A stretch of 19,075 bases of DNA, from positions 1 through 19,075 of the forward strand of contig JANOCR010000375.1 of the NCBI GenBank assembly GCA_031412355.1, read 5' to 3'. A program made the position numbers and the translations under genes. Positions 14,316-19,075 of the stretch are shown here, in pieces. Source of the DNA: JAENVT01 sp031412355 (lineage in GTDB: Bacteria; Actinomycetota; Acidimicrobiia; Acidimicrobiales; Ilumatobacteraceae). Below the pieces are notes generated by a model. That model was not told the origin of the DNA. It worked only from the letters and a program-made list of their open reading frames with translations, and ran no database searches. Every line of letters starts with the position of its first letter. Position 1 is the stretch's first letter.

Positions 14316-17300
14316 GCGGGTACCAACTCACGTAGGAAGGCGACCAGGAACTCGGCGGGTTCGGCACCGCGTTTGATCGGGATGACCAGTTGCTGCGAAT
14401 CGGGCTTGAAGATGGCATCGCGGGCCAGCCGCTGCAGGCGCATCTCCGCGCTCGTCTTCAGGGTCAACGGCGCCAACCGCGCCTGGCTCGCGGCGATCGA
14501 CACGTCGCGCAGTCCCAAGCGGTGGCATTCGGCGCGCAGATAGCCCACGTTCAGTAACGCGTCGGCCGGCGTTGGCACGGGCCCGTATCGGTCTTCCCAC
14601 TCCGCACGGATGTCGTCGACCTCGGCGGCGGACGTGACGGCCGCCAGTCGGCGGTAGGCCTCGAGCCTCGACTCCTCCTTGGCGACGTAGTCGACAGGCA
14701 GGTAGGCGTCGGTGGGCACGTCGAGTTTGAGTTCGCTCGGTTCCTTCTGCGGCTCGCCCTTCATCTCGCCCACGGCCTCGGTGACCATCTGGCAGTACAG
14801 GTCGTACCCGACGGCAGCGATGTGGCCGCTCTGCGATTCGCCGAGCAGATTGCCGGCACCTCGGATCTCGAGATCGCGCATCGCGATCTTGAACCCGCTG
14901 CCCAGGTCGGTGGCCTCGCCGATGGTGCGCAGGCGCTCGTACGCCTCCTCAGTCAACCGAACATCGCGCGGGTGGAACAGATAGGCGTAGGCACGCGATC
15001 CGCTTCGCCCCACACGCCCACGCAGTTGGTGCATCTGCCCGAGGCCCAGCAGATCGGCGCGCTCGACCACCAGGGTGTTCACCGTCGGCATGTCGATGCC
15101 ACTTTCGATGATGGTTGTGCACACCAACACGTCGTAGCGGCCTTCCCAGAAGTCGACGACGATCTGCTCGAGCGAACCCTCGTCCATCTGCCCGTGGGCC
15201 ACGGCAATGCGCGCTTCGGGCACCAGTTCACGCAGTCGCTCGGCGCACTGCGAGATTGTCTTCACGCGGTTGTGCACCCAGAAGACCTGGCCCTCGCGCA
15301 GCAGTTCGCGGCGCAATGCCTCAACGGCGACGCGCTCGTCGTACTCGCCGACGAAGGTGAGGATGGGTTGGCGATCGGCAGGCGGGGTCTGCAGCAGCGA
15401 CAGGTCGCGAATGCCTACGAGGCTCATCTCCAGAGTGCGCGGGATCGGTGTGGCGCTGAGAGTCAGCACGTCGACGTTGACCTTCAGCTTCTTCATCGTC
15501 TCTTTGGCCTGCACCCCGAATCGCTGCTCTTCATCGACGATCAGCAAGCCGAGGTCCTTGAACGTCACCCCTTCCTGCAACAGCCGGTGTGTACCGATGA
15601 CGCAGTCGACCACGCCGCTGGCCAGACCGTCGATGACGTGCTTTGCCTCCTTGTTGGTCAAGAAGCGGCTCAGCGTTTCGACCCGTATCGGGTAGCCGGC
15701 GAAGCGGTCGGCGAAGGTGTTGCCGTGCTGCGTGACCAGCAGTGTCGTGGGCGCCAGCACTGCGACCTGCTTGCCGTCTTGAATCGCTTTGAACGCGGCG
15801 CGGATGGCCACCTCGGTCTTGCCGAAGCCCACATCGCCGCACAGCAGGCGGTCCATCGGGTACGGCCGCTCCATGTCGACCTTGATGTCGTCGATGGCGG
15901 TGCGTTGATCCGGGGTCTCGACGAACGGGAACCCGTCCTCCATCTCTGTCTGCCAGGGCGTGTCGTGCCCGAAAGCATGGCCGGCGGCGTTGACCCGCTT
16001 CTGATACAGCACAACCAACTCCTGGGCGATCTCGCGAACCGCGCTGCGCACGCGTGACTTGGCCTTGGCGAAGTCGGCACCGCCGAGTCGATGAAGAGTG
16101 GGAGCCTCGCCACCCACGTATTGGCGCAGCGAGTCGATCTGGTCACTGGGTACGTAGAGCTTGTCGCCGCCTTTGTAACCCAGCAGCAGATAGTCGCGCT
16201 CGATGCCGCCGATCGTGCGCTTGACCATGCCCTCGTAGTGACCAACACCGTGCTGGTAGTGCACCACGTAGTTGCCGGGCTTCAGGTCTTCGAAGAACCC
16301 GGTGCCCTGTCGTTTGCGAGGACGGGGCTGCCGATGGGTGCGCCGTCGGCCGGTGAGGTCGCCCTCGGCCAGGATGGCCAGCTTGGCCTCTGGCAAGGCG
16401 CAGCCGCGATGCAATGGAGCGGTCACCACGTAGCCGCCAGGCTTGGTGAGGTCGGTCGCGGAGTTGGCGATGGTGAAGTCGAGCCCGCGGTCACGGAGCA
16501 GTTCCGCCAGCCGGGTAGCGCTGCCGACGCCGTCGGCGGCGACGACAACGCGGTACTTCTCTGCGAGCATCTCGCCCAGCCGCTTGGCCAGTCCCTCGCC
16601 GTCGCCGACCACCGGCCCCCACCCGGTCGCTTGCACCATCGGTGCGTCGGGCTGCTCGGGCGTCGAGCTCAGTGTCCACATCGATTGGGCGACGCCCAGC
16701 AGTCGATCGGTGTCGGTGTGCAGACGCGGGAACTTGCGGTCGGCGTCGCGTGCCCAGGTCGACGCAAGCGTGCGCGCCAGGTCGTCTTCTTCCGCCAGCA
16801 GGTCGTTGGCCCGGTCGCGCATGCGGCGCGGCTCGATCAGGGCGACCTTGCCAGTCGCCGGCAGCAGATCCGTTATCAGGGTGTCGCCGTCGACGAGCCA
16901 CGGCAGCCAACTCTCCATGCCGTCGAAGACAGTTCCCTCCGCCAGGCGTTCCCACTGCTCGCGGCCCCACGGCTCCTCGGCAACGAGGTCGGCGGCTCGA
17001 GCCCGGACGTCGTTGCTCGGCAGCAGTTCGCGGGCCGGGAAGATGCGCACCTCGGCGAGATCGTCGGTGCTGCGTTGGTCGTTGACGGTGAACTCGGTCA
17101 AACGATCGACCTCGTCACCCCACAGGTCGATGCGGATCGGTGCATCGGCCGTCGACGGAAAGACGTCGATGATCGCGCCGCGCCTGGCGACCTCGCCACG
17201 GTGCTCGACCAGGTCCTCGCGGCGATACCCGAAGCTGATCAGGGTGTCGAGCATTGCGTCGGGGTCGACCACGTCGTTCGGTCGCACGTGGATCGGCTCG

Positions 17301-17704
17301 ACGTTGATCGCCTCGGGGCTCAGACGCTGCAGCAGCGCCCGCACCCCGGCCACGATGATCTGCGGTTGGGTCTGGTCGTTGCGTAGGCGCCACAACACGT
17401 CCATGCGCTTGCCCATGGTCTCCACGCTGGGGCTGATGCGCTCGAACGGCAGGGTCTCCCATGCCGGGAACAGCACGACGGAGTCGGGCGGCATGAACTG
17501 ACAGAGGTCGTCGTACAACTGCCCGGCGTCGGTACCGGTGGGCGTGGCGACCAGCAACGGGTGGCGATCACCGAGTTGGGCCAGGGCGGCGATCGTGACC
17601 GCCCGCGCCGATTCGGGCACCGCGACCAGCGCCGCGGGATTGCCGAAGGCCTGAGTCAGCCCGGTGTCATCACGAAGCAGTCGAGGAAGCGAGGCGAGCG
17701 ACAT
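14312..17704 (-). CDS. mfd: Transcription-repair coupling factor Mfd, 1130 aa
   Basis: ATP-driven translocase that removes RNA polymerase stalled at DNA damage and recruits UvrA. Domains in order: UvrB-like N-terminal module (about 1-340), RNA-polymerase-interacting CarD-like domain (about 470-550, starting FEDLKPGNYVVHYQHGVG), and RecG-like helicase with Walker A GDVGFGKT (623-630), DEEQ (724-727), SATPIPRTLEM (750-760) and QLRGRVGRS (893-901). The C-terminal TRCF domain follows (about 985-1090). Length matches the family (E. coli 1148). The ATG at 17704 has no Shine-Dalgarno; TACCCT nine bases upstream may be a -10 box for near-leaderless transcription. The stop overlaps the DUF4032 start. 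The upstream junction with pth carries a pair of hairpin repeats. Confidence 0.98.
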   Translation of the reverse strand: MSLASLPRLLRDDTGLTQAFGNPAALVAVPESARAVTIAALAQLGDRHPLLVATPTGTDAGQLYDDLCQFMPPDSVVLFPAWETLPFERISPSVETMGKRMDVLWRLRNDQTQPQIIVAGVRALLQRLSPEAINVEPIHVRPNDVVDPDAMLDTLISFGYRREDLVEHRGEVARRGAIIDVFPSTADAPIRIDLWGDEVDRLTEFTVNDQRSTDDLAEVRIFPARELLPSNDVRARAADLVAEEPWGREQWERLAEGTVFDGMESWLPWLVDGDTLITDLLPATGKVALIEPRRMRDRANDLLAEEDDLARTLASTWARDADRKFPRLHTDTDRLLGVAQSMWTLSSTPEQPDAPMVQATGWGPVVGDGEGLAKRLGEMLAEKYRVVVAADGVGSATRLAELLRDRGLDFTIANSATDLTKPGGYVVTAPLHRGCALPEAKLAILAEGDLTGRRRTHRQPRPRKRQGTGFFEDLKPGNYVVHYQHGVGHYEGMVKRTIGGIERDYLLLGYKGGDKLYVPSDQIDSLRQYVGGEAPTLHRLGGADFAKAKSRVRSAVREIAQELVVLYQKRVNAAGHAFGHDTPWQTEMEDGFPFVETPDQRTAIDDIKVDMERPYPMDRLLCGDVGFGKTEVAIRAAFKAIQDGKQVAVLAPTTLLVTQHGNTFADRFAGYPIRVETLSRFLTNKEAKHVIDGLASGVVDCVIGTHRLLQEGVTFKDLGLLIVDEEQRFGVQAKETMKKLKVNVDVLTLSATPIPRTLEMSLVGIRDLSLLQTPPADRQPILTFVGEYDERVAVEALRRELLREGQVFWVHNRVKTISQCAERLRELVPEARIAVAHGQMDEGSLEQIVVDFWEGRYDVLVCTTIIESGIDMPTVNTLVVERADLLGLGQMHQLRGRVGRSGSRAYAYLFHPRDVRLTEEAYERLRTIGEATDLGSGFKIAMRDLEIRGAGNLLGESQSGHIAAVGYDLYCQMVTEAVGEMKGEPQKEPSELKLDVPTDAYLPVDYVAKEESRLEAYRRLAAVTSAAEVDDIRAEWEDRYGPVPTPADALLNVGYLRAECHRLGLRDVSIAASQARLAPLTLKTSAEMRLQRLARDAIFKPDSQQLVIPIKRGAEPAEFLVAFLRELVPA

Positions 17705-17713
17705 CTGGTTGTG

Positions 17714-17726
17714 AGGGTAGCGGTGC
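17714..17726 (-). promoter_or_regulatory. Candidate mfd promoter
   Basis: Minus strand GCACCG (17726-17721), one C, then TACCCT (17719-17714), nine bases before the mfd ATG. The box is almost identical to the one in front of eno, including the following C and the distance to the start codon. TACCCT fits the -10 pattern TAnnnT; no -35 is visible. It would allow mfd to be transcribed independently of pth. Confidence 0.4.
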
Positions 17727-17768
17727 CCCCGAGTGCCGCTGGTGCGTCATCCGACACCCCAAACCGGC

Positions 17769-17811
17769 GTCTGATGATGGAGGCCCCGTATAGGGGCCGG
17801 AGTCATCAAAC
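17769..17811 (-). repeat. Hairpin repeat, copy 1 (REP-like) in the pth-mfd junction
   Basis: On the minus strand: GTTTGATGA (17811-17803), loop side CTCC, GGCCCC (17798-17793), TATAC loop, GGGGCC (17787-17782), TCCA, TCATCAGAC (17777-17769). The outer arms pair over nine positions with one G-U wobble that works only in minus-strand RNA (it is a C-A mismatch in plus-strand RNA). The inner arms pair perfectly over six. The 29-base core (17811-17783) is repeated in copy 2 with two differences. No T-run follows, so it is not a standard terminator. Confidence 0.8.
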
Positions 17812-17828
17812 ACATGCGGTCGACCGAA

Positions 17829-17875
17829 GCGTTTGTGAGTTGACGCCCCGTATCGGGGCCGCAGTCATCAAACGC
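17829..17875 (-). repeat. Hairpin repeat, copy 2 (REP-like) overlapping the pth stop codon
   Basis: On the minus strand: GCGTTTG (17875-17869), AT, GAC, TGCG, GCCCC (17859-17855), GATAC loop, GGGGC (17849-17845), GTC, AACTCA, CAAACGC (17835-17829). Outer arms pair over seven, then three, then an inner five. The 29-base core (17873-17845) matches copy 1 except at two positions, 62 bases apart. The pth TGA (17870-17868) lies inside the outer arm. A perfect palindrome CGGTCGACCG (17817-17826) sits between the two hairpins. Confidence 0.8.
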
Positions 17876-18440
17876 CGTTGAACTGGCGCATGGCTGCGTC
17901 GGGCCCCTCGGCCAAGAGAACCTCCACGGCATCGGCGGCGGTGCCGATCGCGATGTCGAGCAACTCGCGTTCGGCCTTGGGCAAGCGCGACAACACGTGG
18001 TCGGCACCGCGTTCTTTCGATGGCGGCTTGCCGATCCCGATCCGCACCCGCGTGAAATCCTGTGTCTTCAGGTGCTGGGTGATGCTGCGCAGCCCGTTGT
18101 TGCCGGCCAGACCGCCACCGACCTTGACGCGCACCACGCCAGGCGGCAGGTCGAGTTCGTCGTGCACCACGATCAACTGAGCAGGATCTGTCACCTTGTG
18201 GCGCCGCATCAGGGCCCCAACAGCTTGACCGCTCTCGTTCATGTACGTCGTGGGGAATGCCAGGATGACACGCCGGCCCGAGATTCGGGCGTCGGCCACC
18301 AGCGCCTTGTTGCGTCCAGCCTTGAACTTCTCTCCGGCGCGTTCGACCAGCAGAGCTATGGTTTCGGCGCCGACGTTGTGCCGCGTGCGTGCGTATTCCT
18401 TGCCAGGGTTTCCCAACCCGACGACCAGCGCGTCGATCAC
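17868..18440 (-). CDS. pth: Peptidyl-tRNA hydrolase, 190 aa
   Basis: Cytosolic enzyme that cleaves peptidyl-tRNA dropped from ribosomes and recycles the tRNA; essential in most bacteria. It opens with the family motif VVGLGNPGKEYARTRHNVG, containing the catalytic His21. Asn68 in TTYMNESG, Asp94 in VVHDELDLPPG and Asn115 in GNNGLRS complete the known active-site set. Length is normal. The start is GTG at 18440, 11 bases after the L25 stop, so the two are probably co-transcribed as in many bacteria. The stop codon is embedded in a hairpin repeat, so the transcript 3' end or stability may depend on that structure. mfd follows after 163 bases. Confidence 0.97.
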   Translation of the reverse strand: MIDALVVGLGNPGKEYARTRHNVGAETIALLVERAGEKFKAGRNKALVADARISGRRVILAFPTTYMNESGQAVGALMRRHKVTDPAQLIVVHDELDLPPGVVRVKVGGGLAGNNGLRSITQHLKTQDFTRVRIGIGKPPSKERGADHVLSRLPKAERELLDIAIGTAADAVEVLLAEGPDAAMRQFNGV

Positions 18441-18451
18441 GCCGGGTCAGG

Positions 18452-19075
18452 TCATTCTGAGCTGGGGGCGGCGGCGTCGCCGTCGGCAGCGGGGGCTTCC
18501 TCGCCGCCTTCGCCTTCTTCGGCCTCGGCGACCGGCTCTTCGATCTCGGCGGCGGTGGTCAGCACGGTGACGACCGGCATGTCGGGATCTCCGAGAGCGG
18601 TGACGCCCTTCGGCATCGGAATGTCGCTGAGCCGGATGACGGTGTCGGGCTGCATCTCGGTGATGTCGATGACGAACTCGTTGGGCATGTCGGTGGGGGT
18701 GCAGCTGACTTCGAGGGAGTCGACAGCGGCGTCGACCAGGCCACCGGCGAGGGCCACGGCCTTGGACTCACCCTCGAGACGCACGTTGATGTGCACCGTG
18801 ATCTCCTCGTTCATGTTGACCTGGAGGAAATCGATGTGGTTCACGGTGCGCCGGATCGGGTGACGCTGCATCTCCTTGACGACCGCGGGGTAGCTGTTAC
18901 CACCGACCTGCAGGTCCAGCACGGTGTTGGCGCCCGCGGGGCCGCTGAGTGCCAAACGGAACTCTCGGCGCTCGACCGTGACGCTGATGGGCTCCATGCC
19001 GCGGCCATACAGAACGCCGGGAATGTGCCCTTCGGCGCGCAGCCGGCGAGCCGTGGGCGTGCCCGAACCGGTGCG
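18452..19075 (-). CDS. rplY: Ribosomal protein L25 (long CTC type), 5' end cut by the window
   Basis: Binds 5S rRNA in the large ribosomal subunit. The frame is open to the window edge, and its first 26 codons there read RTGSGTPTARRLRAEGHIPG then VLYGRG, the conserved L25 N-terminus. The internal ATG at 18997 is therefore not the true start, and only about ten residues should be missing. The L25 domain is followed by the CTC-type C-terminal beta domain (HINVRLEGESKAVALAGGLVD region) and an Ala/Glu-rich acidic tail (about the last 30 residues). Long CTC forms are linked to general stress in Gram-positives; here that is only family knowledge. It is followed 11 bases later by pth, the usual partner. 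Confidence 0.95.
   Translation of the reverse strand, partial: RTGSGTPTARRLRAEGHIPGVLYGRGMEPISVTVERREFRLALSGPAGANTVLDLQVGGNSYPAVVKEMQRHPIRRTVNHIDFLQVNMNEEITVHINVRLEGESKAVALAGGLVDAAVDSLEVSCTPTDMPNEFVIDITEMQPDTVIRLSDIPMPKGVTALGDPDMPVVTVLTTAAEIEEPVAEAEEGEGGEEAPAADGDAAAPSSE

Noticed and set aside
17783..17873. Two 29-base repeats separated by 33 bases, resembling a minimal CRISPR array.
   Set aside because: Only two copies; one overlaps the pth stop codon, the hairpins extend beyond the repeat into the would-be spacer, and no cas genes are present. A REP-like pair explains it better.
18452..18997. L25 as a complete gene starting at the ATG at 18997.
   Set aside because: The conserved L25 N-terminus continues upstream in frame to the window edge, so the gene is longer and truncated here.

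Overview
The window is high-GC and gene-dense. Its right half carries the chain rplY(L25)-pth-mfd-(DUF4032)-(SurA-like lipoprotein)-mazG-[membrane protein]-eno-ftsB. From general knowledge this order is typical of Actinobacteria. The GC content, frequent GTG starts, four-base GTGA/ATGA stop/start overlaps and several starts without a Shine-Dalgarno sequence fit an actinobacterium. An Acidimicrobiia (Ilumatobacter-like) origin is my best guess; I could not test it. I see no rRNA, tRNA, insertion sequence or CRISPR array, and no gene-free stretch over 300 bases (the largest gap is about 163 bases, 17705-17867).

Layout. 1-4926, all minus strand, looks like one accessory operon transcribed right to left: a DrrA-type ABC ATPase, two ABC-2 permeases, a class III PLP aminotransferase, a short-chain dehydrogenase and the first 41 codons of an unrecognised protein cut by the window edge. 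A divergent MarR-family regulator (4974-5378, plus strand) lies opposite. A palindrome at 4929-4950 between the two start codons is the obvious candidate operator. The likely logic is a MarR-controlled export pump co-expressed with enzymes that make or modify an amine/ketone metabolite; the substrate is unknown.

5403-7718 is an orphan molybdenum hydroxylase large subunit (form II CoxL/xanthine dehydrogenase type, AYRGAGR motif). No FAD or 2Fe-2S subunit gene lies beside it. It sits directly behind the division gene ftsB.

7792-19075 is the housekeeping block: division (FtsB), glycolysis (enolase), nucleotide-pool cleaning (MazG fused to a methylase-like domain), an extracytoplasmic SurA/parvulin-like lipoprotein, a kinase-like DUF4032 protein, transcription-coupled repair (Mfd), peptidyl-tRNA hydrolase and ribosomal protein L25 (5'-truncated). 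A six-helix membrane protein of unknown function (9835-10734) is inserted on the opposite strand between mazG and eno.

Non-coding highlights. Two 29-base direct repeats, each the core of a long hairpin, with a perfect 10-base palindrome between them, fill the pth-mfd junction; one copy includes the pth stop codon. Competing inverted repeats lie between eno and ftsB. A shared promoter-like box (GCACCG, one or two bases, TAnnnT) precedes eno, mfd and the CoxL gene, placed for near-leaderless transcription of the first two. There are two in-frame 15-base tandem duplications, in the aminotransferase and mazG.
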